Shown one piece after another: positions 1 through 4,734 of a DNA stretch of 10,139 bases. The translations under genes were made by a program, and so were the position numbers. Where the stretch lies: the NCBI GenBank assembly GCA_009889585.1, contig WUQV01000293.1:1-10139 (forward strand), read 5' to 3'. The notes beneath the pieces are model-generated. The model worked only from the letters and a program-made list of their open reading frames with translations. It searched no databases and was not told the origin of the DNA. This DNA is from Candidatus Bathyarchaeota archaeon. Its GTDB lineage: Archaea; Thermoproteota; Bathyarchaeia; Bathyarchaeales; WUQV01. Position 1 is the stretch's first letter; each line of letters opens with the position of its first letter.

Positions 1-48
1 ATAGCTCTCGCGAGGCGGAGGTCGCGGGTTCGAATCCCGCCCGGTCCA
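1..48 (+). tRNA. tRNA gene, 3' half, probably tRNA-Ala(CGC); cut by the window edge
   Basis: Seen: a perfect T arm (GCGGG, loop TTCGAAT, CCCGC at 24-40), then a 7-base acceptor strand CCGGTCC and discriminator A at 48; CCA is not encoded. A 5-base variable loop (19-23) places the anticodon loop at 7-13 as CTCGCGA, anticodon CGC. U at position 70 with C71, C72 and A73 is what tRNA-Ala (G3-U70) would show, but the 5' half is outside the window. Odd: the visible 5' side of the anticodon stem (2-6) pairs weakly with 14-18 (two U-G pairs, one A-G mismatch). An intron ending here, or a different identity, is therefore possible. Confidence 0.72.
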
Positions 49-135
49 TTATGAAGGGAGCGCTGGTTTAGAGTTTGAAATAGGCTGGTGTATTAAGCCC
101 GGCTGAAGAACGGAACCTCCAACCTCGGCGGGGCA

Positions 136-558
136 TCAAACTTTCACTTCAGTTAACGTCTCCGCTTTAATTTCTTTCAATTGTTTAAAATGCGGATCCT
201 CTGTGATTATAACGCTAGCGTTGTTAAGGATTCCTGTTGCTGCTATTATGCAGTCCCCCCAAGGGATTTTCTCCTCATATTTCAGCCTAAGAATCCCAGC
301 CTGCTTAGCGATTTCAGCGCTCATATCCGTAATGCTTAAGCCTGACTTCATAAGTTCCATGAAGTACTTTTCAGCCACATCTCTTCCAGCTTTTTTGCGC
401 GTTAAAACGTAAAACTCCCCTAACACGATGGTTGGCAATATCCCTTTACTTCCAATCTTTCTACAGCTGTAAAGGATCTTCCTCGTTTTAGATAACGTTT
501 CTTCATCCTTCGAGAAGTAATGTGATACGAAAAACGTTGTATCTAAGGTTACGATCAT
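136..558 (-). CDS. vapC: VapC-type PIN-domain toxin ribonuclease
   Basis: This 140-residue protein has the length and layout of a VapC toxin, a Mg-dependent RNase that cleaves tRNA or rRNA when released by its antitoxin. The PIN acidic residues are visible: D6 in the N-terminal LDTTFF strand, a glutamate in VLGEFY (about 48), D102 in PWGDCIIAA, and D121 in ITEDPHF. No signal peptide or membrane segment is seen. The ATG at 558 lies 10 bases past the stop of the AbrB-type gene upstream, so the two are cotranscribed in the usual antitoxin-then-toxin order. All catalytic acids are kept, so it looks active. The pair sits between two tRNA 3'-end repeats (1-48 and 974-1019). The target RNA cannot be told from sequence. 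Confidence 0.9.
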   Translation of the reverse strand: MIVTLDTTFFVSHYFSKDEETLSKTRKILYSCRKIGSKGILPTIVLGEFYVLTRKKAGRDVAEKYFMELMKSGLSITDMSAEIAKQAGILRLKYEEKIPWGDCIIAATGILNNASVIITEDPHFKQLKEIKAETLTEVKV

Positions 559-568
559 CGCTTTTTCC

Positions 569-799
569 TTAACGGAAACCCTCTTCCCTAGCCTTAATAA
601 GCTCAGCGATCAATTCCTTGGGGTCAGCGAACTTCGATAGGACGCCAGCCGAATCCGCTATGTCAGGAACTGGCCTAATGATCAATCCCCCCTCTGTTTC
701 CTCAAAAACCACCAAAGATCCTTCCCTTAAATTGTATTTCCTTCTGTATTCAACTGGTATGGTCGTCTGCCCCTTCTTAGTGATTTTGGAGTAAGACAT
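569..799 (-). CDS. vapB: VapB-type AbrB/SpoVT-fold antitoxin
   Basis: A 76-residue protein with a clear N-terminal swapped-hairpin AbrB domain (about residues 3-48): SKITKKGQTTIPVEYRRKY is the classical signature, followed by REGSLVVFEETEGGLIIRPV. The C-terminal tail, roughly 49-76 and rich in E, K and L, would be the toxin-binding part that covers the VapC active site. The ATG at 799 lies about 10 bases downstream of the expected transcription start. The gene ends 10 bases before vapC. By family knowledge, the VapB-VapC complex represses its own promoter; here that would be the TATA region just upstream. Confidence 0.9.
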   Translation of the reverse strand: MSYSKITKKGQTTIPVEYRRKYNLREGSLVVFEETEGGLIIRPVPDIADSAGVLSKFADPKELIAELIKAREEGFR

Positions 800-828
800 A
801 TGGAAATACCTACACTTTTCTTGTATTA

Positions 829-846
829 CATAAATATAAGTTTTAC
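829..846 (-). promoter_or_regulatory. Archaeal promoter of vapBC
   Basis: On the minus strand an A-rich BRE-like stretch runs into ACTTATATTTATG. The TATA centre near 835 puts the transcript start near 809, giving a leader of about 10 bases before the vapB ATG. An AGGT lies about 9 bases before that ATG. Confidence 0.6.
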
Positions 847-965
847 TAAAAGGCCGATGGGTAAGGTGCCGCGGGTAAATGGGCTTGAGTTACCGTCAGA
901 AACGCTGAGCTGATGAAAGGCTTGGTTGCAAGGGACTTAGGAATGGCAAAATCCATAAAGGGAGA
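843..965 (+). other. Possible decayed coding fragment, unidentified
   Basis: No intact gene is seen between the vapB promoter and the tRNA-like repeat. One plus-strand frame reads VTVRNAELMKGLVARDLGMA after an in-frame TGA, and a second frame before it starts MGKVPRVNGLEL. The residue make-up looks protein-like, as if one gene had been frameshifted. I cannot name the family, and chance is not excluded. Confidence 0.25.
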
Positions 966-973
966 GAAACGCC

Positions 974-1019
974 GCTCTAGCGATGCAGAGGTACGGTTCA
1001 AATTCCGCCCGGTTCACCA
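974..1019 (+). repeat. Degenerate copy of the tRNA 3' half (att-like repeat or tRNA pseudogene)
   Basis: Aligned to bases 4-48 of the edge tRNA, this segment shares GCTCT, GCGA, GAGGT, GGTTC and CCGCCCGGT, about 35 matches over 43 aligned bases with a 2-base deletion in the T stem. It even ends CACCA where a mature tRNA carries CCA. The T stem and anticodon stem no longer pair well, so it cannot be a working tRNA. A repeated tRNA 3' half beside a toxin-antitoxin pair is the usual footprint of tRNA-targeted integration, but no integrase is present. Decay of an adjacent duplicated tRNA gene is the alternative. Confidence 0.65.
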
Positions 1020-1136
1020 ATCTCTTAGCAGAAATGCCTTTATGTGAACTACCTCTCCCTATCGAAAGGGGCTTCCTACTTCAACGAAGACCTGCTGGCG
1101 TCTCCATAGGCTTGAACTCGGGACGTCCCGTCCCTA

Positions 1137-1254
1137 CTACGTCCCTCCAGCAATCCCCTTCGGCTTTACGTGGAGCAGGGCTACTGGAGGCGTTATGCTC
1201 CACGACCTCATGCCTGTAGGTTGACGGGAGATAGAGGATGGAGGAGGAACGTAG
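1137..1254 (-). ncRNA. Strongly structured RNA segment, candidate TnpB omega RNA scaffold
   Basis: Read as minus-strand RNA, 1254-1243 pairs with 1148-1137 over 12 bp (one U-G). Inside, CGTGGAGCA (1204-1196) pairs perfectly with TGCTCCACG (1177-1169) around an 18-base loop. The loop bases CCTCCAG (1190-1184) match CTGGAGG (1150-1144) over 7 bp, an H-type pseudoknot that would compete with the outer stem. The outer stem pairs fully only as minus-strand RNA, because the U-G becomes A-C on the other strand; this favours minus-strand transcription. Its place at the 3' end of a tnpB-like remnant is where omega RNAs lie. No promoter of its own is clear. Confidence 0.5.
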
Positions 1255-1265
1255 GGTTTCGCTCT

Positions 1266-1310
1266 CATCCCCCAGCTTTCGCAGGAGGACTTCCCGCTGA
1301 TAAAGTTAAA
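1266..1310 (-). repeat. 45-bp hairpin repeat, copy A
   Basis: On the minus strand this runs from TTTAACTTTATCAGCGGG to GGGGGATG. Its core folds as CCTCCTGC-GAAA-GCTGGGGG: five pairs (one U-G), a U-U mismatch, two pairs and a GNRA loop. It matches copy B (4414-4458) at 39 of 45 positions in the same orientation. Both copies end at an ATG. Confidence 0.75.
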
Positions 1311-1392
1311 AACTAGGAGCTTTGAATACGGCAAATTTTTTCCTTTTATGTTTTTCGCCCTAAGAATCAAAATAGCATTTAGTTTTCATTAA

Positions 1393-2622
1393 TCATCTAA
1401 TATTGAAAGTTTCATAAGGTTCCTTAAGCAACTCCAATAATTCTTCTAAGCTTTTATCCCATTTTCCCTTGGCTACGTTGAAAGCTTTACATATGCTCTT
1501 TTTCTTCTTAAAGGTCTCAGGCTCTATACACCTTTTCTCCCTCCAACACCTTGGACCAATTTTATTCCTTAATTCGTTATATTTTGCTAGCCTTAATGTG
1601 AGGGGGATCCCTACTTTGTTTCTTATTTCCCATTGTGCAACTCCTTCACTTCTCGCTTTGGAAGTCTCAATTACACCGTATCCCTTCCCATAGATAATGG
1701 AGCTAGCTTCTTGACCAAGCAAAAGAAAATATACAAAATTTGGATCGTGCTTTTCTATTAACTCAACTTGCTTTTCATAAGCTTGACTAGCTATTTCTTT
1801 ATACGCTTTTTTTATAATGCCAGAAAAACTAGCGGGAACGATAAACCTTCCCCTTCGGGCTATCCCCTCTAGAGGCTCCAAATCGCATAGTAATTGCCTT
1901 TGCCTCACTAACTGAGCATACATAGCAAGGCTTCCTTTGATACTCATATTCAAAGAGATCGAGTGAGGGCTTCCTTCATATTGGAGGGAAATGCTCTCTT
2001 CGATTTCTCTCTTCCCCCAGAATTCCCAATCCGACGGTAAGTTTTCCTGAACCTCTAAACCAAATTTTTCTTTAACCAATGCCTCCAATTTTTCGCCTAT
2101 TTCCTTAAGTTCGTTCAAAGGTTTATCTTTCAGGGAATTCGCCAGCTTTCCAAGGTAGCGGGGTGGACTAGAGAATATCATCCTAGTTAGAGTTCCCTCT
2201 GGGAGCACATACCGAGCATCTTGCTCGAACACCCCGTCTTTAATAGACCTTTCATAGATTTCGAAAGCCCTTTCTCCAATATCTTTTACGATTTCTTTAT
2301 ATTTGATTGGTTTTATCACTCTGAATGAAGCCTCTATCCCAGCACCATAGCATAAATTGGGTGCATTTACATTTCTCCAAATAAAAATTGCAGCAAATCG
2401 CGTGAGTTCATCTAATATAACTGCATAAGGCAAAAAGTCCGAGAGAATAAAATGTCCATGCTTTCTCATTATATCGTTGACAAGTTTTTTAGACCCGCTC
2501 CTATCCGCCCTGCATTCTTCGTAAAGCTCCTCTAAGCTTCTTTCAAAAGGTGATTGGGAAATTTTTACTCCTAATGCGGCGAGAATGTAAGGTTCGTCTT
2601 CTAAATAACTGATTCTAACCAT
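1393..2622 (-). CDS. Diverged two-domain ThyX-like protein (FAD-dependent thymidylate synthase family)
   Basis: ThyX makes dTMP from dUMP using FAD. This 409-residue protein resembles archaeal tandem ThyX proteins. The first domain has a ThyX-type start (RISYLEDEPYILAALGVKIS), a histidine-bearing stretch RKHGHFILSDFLPYAVILDE at about 53-72, and the telling QDARYVLPEGT at 134-144. The second has AQLVRQRQLLCDLEPLEG (236-253) where ThyX carries its RHR flavin motif, a FIVP strand, and RSEGVAQWEIRN (324-335), close to the family's C-terminal AQWEIR. No RHRxxSxNxxSxRY is intact in either half, so normal synthase activity is doubtful. I start at ATG 2622 rather than GTG 2637 because the GTG lies inside the GGTGA ribosome site. 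It has its own promoter; its neighbour is a dUTPase-fold gene. Confidence 0.7.
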   Translation of the reverse strand: MVRISYLEDEPYILAALGVKISQSPFERSLEELYEECRADRSGSKKLVNDIMRKHGHFILSDFLPYAVILDELTRFAAIFIWRNVNAPNLCYGAGIEASFRVIKPIKYKEIVKDIGERAFEIYERSIKDGVFEQDARYVLPEGTLTRMIFSSPPRYLGKLANSLKDKPLNELKEIGEKLEALVKEKFGLEVQENLPSDWEFWGKREIEESISLQYEGSPHSISLNMSIKGSLAMYAQLVRQRQLLCDLEPLEGIARRGRFIVPASFSGIIKKAYKEIASQAYEKQVELIEKHDPNFVYFLLLGQEASSIIYGKGYGVIETSKARSEGVAQWEIRNKVGIPLTLRLAKYNELRNKIGPRCWREKRCIEPETFKKKKSICKAFNVAKGKWDKSLEELLELLKEPYETFNIR

Positions 2623-2657
2623 TTTTGCGCTCTTCACCTAATAAAAAATTATCATAA

Positions 2658-2676
2658 AGTATTTTAACTTTTTTGT
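2658..2676 (-). promoter_or_regulatory. Archaeal promoter of the ThyX-like gene
   Basis: On the minus strand AAAAAAGTTAAAATACTTT gives a BRE-like A tract followed by TTAAAATA (2667-2660). The predicted transcript start near 2638 leaves a short leader that still includes GGTGA, 11 bases before the ATG at 2622. Confidence 0.6.
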
Positions 2677-2767
2677 TATCTGCTGACCGGCAAATCTAGC
2701 GACTCGGATGCTATTTGAATAATCATTGGATGTGTCATTTGTTATTAAATTCTTACTTGAAGGATGA

Positions 2768-3013
2768 TCATAAAATGAGTTTTTGAAGGGATTCAGACTG
2801 TTTTATCGGATCAGCCAATCTTATAAGTGATTTACAAATATGTACTGTGCAAACTACAGTTGTGACTAAAGTAAAAAGGAAAATTGCAATGAATTCAAGG
2901 ATTCCTACCACTATAGGGGAAATAATGGTTGACAGGAAGGATAAAAAGGCAATAACAACACTACATCCAGAGGCGATAATTATTGCTCTCGCCCCTGGAG
3001 GCATCTCTGGCAT
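2768..3013 (-). CDS. Small protein with two membrane helices, unidentified
   Basis: I do not recognise the family. The 81-residue chain has a short polar start (MPEMPPGARA), then two hydrophobic stretches, about residues 10-31 and 33-56, with few charges between, and a polar, basic C-terminal tail (about 57-81). The layout is a helical hairpin with a cytoplasmic or external tail of about 25 residues. Its ATG overlaps the stop codon of the dUTPase-fold gene as TAATG, so translation is probably coupled. Since the partner also ends in two membrane helices, the two proteins may form one membrane complex. This is inference from gene order and hydrophobicity. A holin-like or membrane effector role is possible but not shown. 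Confidence 0.75.
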   Translation of the reverse strand: MPEMPPGARAIIIASGCSVVIAFLSFLSTIISPIVVGILEFIAIFLFTLVTTVVCTVHICKSLIRLADPIKQSESLQKLIL

Positions 3014-3780
3014 TATTTACCCTTCTTAATTACATAATATCTCAAACTCAAAGCAAGTATAGATAATATACTTGGAACAGCTAATAGGTTTCCCAATGCA
3101 TAGTTTCCAAGAGAATAGGCAATGAACATCGATATAATCGTGGGAATTGCTATGAAACCAGGTACAAGGAGTTCTAAATAGGGTGGGCGCATGATGCTGC
3201 CTGGATTATTTTCGACTTCCTTTTTAATGGGATCTTCATCTAGAGATTTTTGTCCTAATCGTGGTCGTCGCTTATACCTTAGTTGAGGTTTTGCCCCGCT
3301 TACTTTGAAAAAGGTCACATGGGCAATAGGATCTCCGTAATTGAGCATAATATCTCTATTGCTTAAATTTACAAGAGTTTGAAAAAGTTTACCGTGAAAA
3401 CCAGGATCAATATGCGTGGACATTTGGCTAAGACCTTTCATTACTAGATCAGTTCTTGAGGTTATTAGCGCCGTAATATCTTGTGGCAAGCCTATGTATT
3501 CAAGGGATTCGATATTGACCGTTTCACCGGGTTTAATAATTAATTTGTCTCCTTCACGAAGGTTTTCTATTTTTCCTGTCATATGCGATAAATATTTTTC
3601 GCCAAGATGAATGTCATAACTTGCTGGCTCAAGGCCTTCCGGTATGAAGGGGGAAATCAAGATTTTATCCGGTATTCTTTCTTCCTTTTCTATTTGTTCA
3701 ACAAACCAATTGATGTCTTCCGTTACCATAGAACGAATTGTAGATTCTGATAACGCCGCTCCAAATTCCCTTTCTTCCAC
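3013..3780 (-). CDS. Membrane-anchored dUTPase/dCTP-deaminase-fold protein
   Basis: Residues about 35-172 follow the trimeric dCTP deaminase/dUTPase fold: LEPASYDIHLG (50-60), TSRTDLVMKGL (107-117), THIDPGFHGKL (122-132) and GDPIAHVTFFKV (149-160). D125 of IDPG, the water-activating aspartate in dUTPases, is kept. The glutamate that deaminates dCTP (E138 in E. coli Dcd) aligns with T135, so deamination is unlikely. An acidic linker (about 175-198) leads to two hydrophobic helices (about 203-222 and 228-248) and a KKGK end, which ordinary family members lack. The start is GTG 3780, just after AGGTGG. It is the second gene of a three-gene operon, 8 bases after the 57-residue ORF. It could be a membrane-tethered dUTPase or a catalysis-free nucleotide sensor. 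Confidence 0.82.
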   Translation of the reverse strand: MEEREFGAALSESTIRSMVTEDINWFVEQIEKEERIPDKILISPFIPEGLEPASYDIHLGEKYLSHMTGKIENLREGDKLIIKPGETVNIESLEYIGLPQDITALITSRTDLVMKGLSQMSTHIDPGFHGKLFQTLVNLSNRDIMLNYGDPIAHVTFFKVSGAKPQLRYKRRPRLGQKSLDEDPIKKEVENNPGSIMRPPYLELLVPGFIAIPTIISMFIAYSLGNYALGNLLAVPSILSILALSLRYYVIKKGK

Positions 3781-3788
3781 TTTCCCAC

Positions 3789-3962
3789 CTACATTGGCTC
3801 CAATTCCTTATACTTCGATATAAAGTCGTCTTCCTTTAGTCTGATGAAGCTTAGGATGGAGCCGACCAGCTTCTGCGTAGAAGGTATCTTATCAGCGGGG
3901 ACTTTCTTCCTAAGCGTCTCGAGATACCTTTTGCTTTCCTCGCTAACTGCAACCGTCGGCAA
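3789..3962 (-). CDS. 57-residue small protein, possibly RHH/antitoxin-like
   Basis: A TTG at 3962 lies 9 bases after a clean GGTGA; upstream in frame is a TGA, so this is the only good start. The product begins PTVAVSEESKRYLETLRKKV, continues into a helix containing QKLVGSILSFI, and ends in a charged tail KYKELEPM. A short V-x-V-SEE strand, then a helix, then a second helix recalls ribbon-helix-helix DNA-binding proteins and antitoxins, but I cannot confirm the family. It is first in the operon, directly before the dUTPase-fold gene, with an archaeal promoter at a fitting distance. If it does bind DNA it could autoregulate the operon. Confidence 0.6.
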   Translation of the reverse strand: MPTVAVSEESKRYLETLRKKVPADKIPSTQKLVGSILSFIRLKEDDFISKYKELEPM

Positions 3963-4003
3963 GCGGCCCGGTCACCTTATTTTATTATGTTATGATCAAT
4001 TTA

Positions 4004-4020
4004 ACTATTTATAATTTTCG
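4004..4020 (-). promoter_or_regulatory. Archaeal promoter of the three-gene dUTPase-fold operon
   Basis: The minus strand reads CGAAAATTATAAATAG: an A-rich BRE-like element and TATAAATA (4013-4006). The predicted start near 3984 leaves a leader of about 22 bases with GGTGA before the TTG at 3962. Confidence 0.6.
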
Positions 4021-4033
4021 GTCAGAGCTTGGG

Positions 4034-4416
4034 TTAAGGCTGATGGCGCCCTTCGGCAGGAAACCGTTTAGCCCTAGCCCAAAGATGCTTGATCTCTATA
4101 TCTACAAGCCTCTTCGCTAAACCGTCTACGTATTCCCATAGCGAGGCATGGCTTCTGAGCTCGCTTCCTTCCTTAACTGCAACGGACTTGGCTATCTGCG
4201 ACGCAGCTCCCCAAGCCTTCTCCGAAGCTTAGACGTAATCCCTCCTCGCTACGAACCCTCGGCCTCCCGCATGCATTTTTCGCATAACCTTAGGTGCAGC
4301 TCGGCTTTAGCTAAGGGATTCATCATCTTAAGCTACGTAAGCACGCATTCGCCGATGAGCTCTTCTACAGCTCTATCCTCAGCCTCCGAAATAGCTTTAA
4401 CTACATCGGCTTCCAT
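4034..4416 (-). pseudogene. Decayed PaREP1-family gene
   Basis: The minus strand from ATG 4416 reads MEADVVKAISEAEDRAVEEL, meets an in-frame TAG (4335-4333), and resumes in the same frame with NPLAKAELHLRLCEKCMREA. A frameshift near 4253 moves to a frame reading VARRDYV, a TAA (4231-4229) where the family has CAA (Gln), then ASEKAWGAASQIAKSVA, LRSHASLWEYV and IEIKHLWARAKRF. YVQASEKAWGAA, LRSH and the LAE/KYLREAE-like helix are hallmarks of PaREP1, an all-helical, HEPN-like family repeated in Thermoproteota. The usual C-terminal LHxNFYEDW part is missing. One frameshift and two stops make it non-functional. Its start abuts hairpin repeat B. Confidence 0.82.
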
Positions 4417-4458
4417 TCCCCAGCTTTTGCAGGGGGACTTCCCGCCGATGTAGTTAAA
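4396..4458. repeat. Perfect 15-bp inverted repeat enclosing a hairpin
   Basis: TTTAACTACATCGGC (4396-4410) and its exact complement (4444-4458) flank 33 bases that themselves fold as CCCCTGC-AAAA-GCTGGGG. On the minus strand the long stem encloses the PaREP1 start codon and uses the first coding bases as one arm. Confidence 0.8.
4414..4458 (-). repeat. 45-bp hairpin repeat, copy B
   Basis: Same orientation as copy A (1266-1310) and 39/45 identical: TTTAACT, GGGAAGTCC, CCTGC, AAAGCTGGGG and the terminal ATG are shared. The stem-loop is preserved although the loop changes from GAAA to AAAA. Together the copies form direct repeats around the ThyX-like and dUTPase-fold genes. Confidence 0.75.
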
Positions 4459-4460
4459 CC

Positions 4461-4475
4461 GGAAAACTTTTATAC
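4461..4475 (+). promoter_or_regulatory. Archaeal promoter of the RAM-domain gene
   Basis: GGAAAACTTTTATAC is close to the archaeal BRE-TATA consensus. The TATA centre lies 24 bases before the ATG at 4496, so the transcript should be leaderless. On the minus strand the same site reads TATAAAAG and could once have served the PaREP1 gene as well. Confidence 0.7.
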
Positions 4476-4495
4476 TCTATATCCTAGCCTATACC

Positions 4496-4729
4496 ATGCA
4501 CGCCGCCGTCATCTTAATAACGACGACCAAGGGGAAGGCTTGGGAAGTAGCTGAGCGCGTTTCAAAGGTCGAGTACGTAAAACACGTTTATTCCGTTACA
4601 GGTCCTTACGACGTTATAGCTTGCTTTGAAACGGAAAAGCCTATAATCGAAGTAATTAAGGATATAGTAAAGCGCATACATGAGATAGAAGGAGTCGAAA
4701 GGACTATTACATGCATAGCTATCCACTAA
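4496..4729 (+). CDS. Stand-alone Lrp/AsnC ligand-binding (RAM) domain protein
   Basis: This 77-residue protein is the RAM half of Lrp/AsnC regulators without the helix-turn-helix. The beta-alpha-beta-beta-alpha-beta layout is visible: AAVILITTTKGK, the AWEVAERVSKVEYVKHVYSV helix-strand, TGPYDVIACFETE, a VIKDIVKRIHEIEGV helix, and a final ITCIAIH strand. The GPYDV turn is a hallmark of the ligand pocket. Such proteins assemble as dimers to octamers, bind amino acids or similar effectors, and may pair with full-length Lrp proteins. No ribosome site precedes the ATG, which fits the leaderless promoter. It stands alone, divergent from the PaREP1 pseudogene. The ligand cannot be told. Confidence 0.88.
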   Translation: MHAAVILITTTKGKAWEVAERVSKVEYVKHVYSVTGPYDVIACFETEKPIIEVIKDIVKRIHEIEGVERTITCIAIH

Positions 4730-4734
4730 AGGTA

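Larger units (their letters stand above)
1020..1310 (-). mobile_element. Remnant of the 3' end of an IS200/IS605-type tnpB element
   Basis: A short minus-strand frame (start near 1268, stop at 1137) reads MRAKPYVPPPSSISRQPTGM and continues in a proline- and glycine-rich way, ending KPKGIAGGT. This resembles the low-complexity C-terminal tail of archaeal TnpB proteins. No TnpB catalytic core (RuvC DED or zinc ribbon) is present, so at most the end of the gene remains. Beyond the stop lie a perfect palindrome CGGGACGTCCCG (1119-1130) and, at 1058-1073, a small hairpin within AAGCCCCTTTCGATAGGG followed by GAGGTAGTTCAC. That resembles the hairpin at the right end of IS605-type elements. Assignment rests on remembered family resemblance; a tnpB homology search over the region would decide it. 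Confidence 0.45.

Noticed and set aside
850..960. C/D box guide RNA, suggested by CTGATGAAAG and a nearby CTGA
   Set aside because: The CTGA lies before rather than after the C-like box, and no matching D box or D'/C' spacing is seen.
983..1219. 78-codon plus-strand frame beginning inside the tRNA-like repeat
   Set aside because: It starts within the tRNA-derived segment and runs antisense to the structured tnpB-like remnant; no protein-like pattern.
1137..1310. Archaeal RNase P RNA, suggested by GGAAGTCC and a GAAA-capped hairpin
   Set aside because: The other universally conserved RNase P blocks are not found in order, and the 45-bp hairpin occurs twice in the window.
2623..2637. GTG at 2637 as the start of the ThyX-like gene
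   Set aside because: The GTG is part of the GGTGA ribosome site and the family N-terminus begins at the ATG at 2622.
4148..4453. 101-codon open frame on the plus strand
   Set aside because: It is antisense to the PaREP1 pseudogene, whose homology is clear; no promoter or ribosome site supports it.
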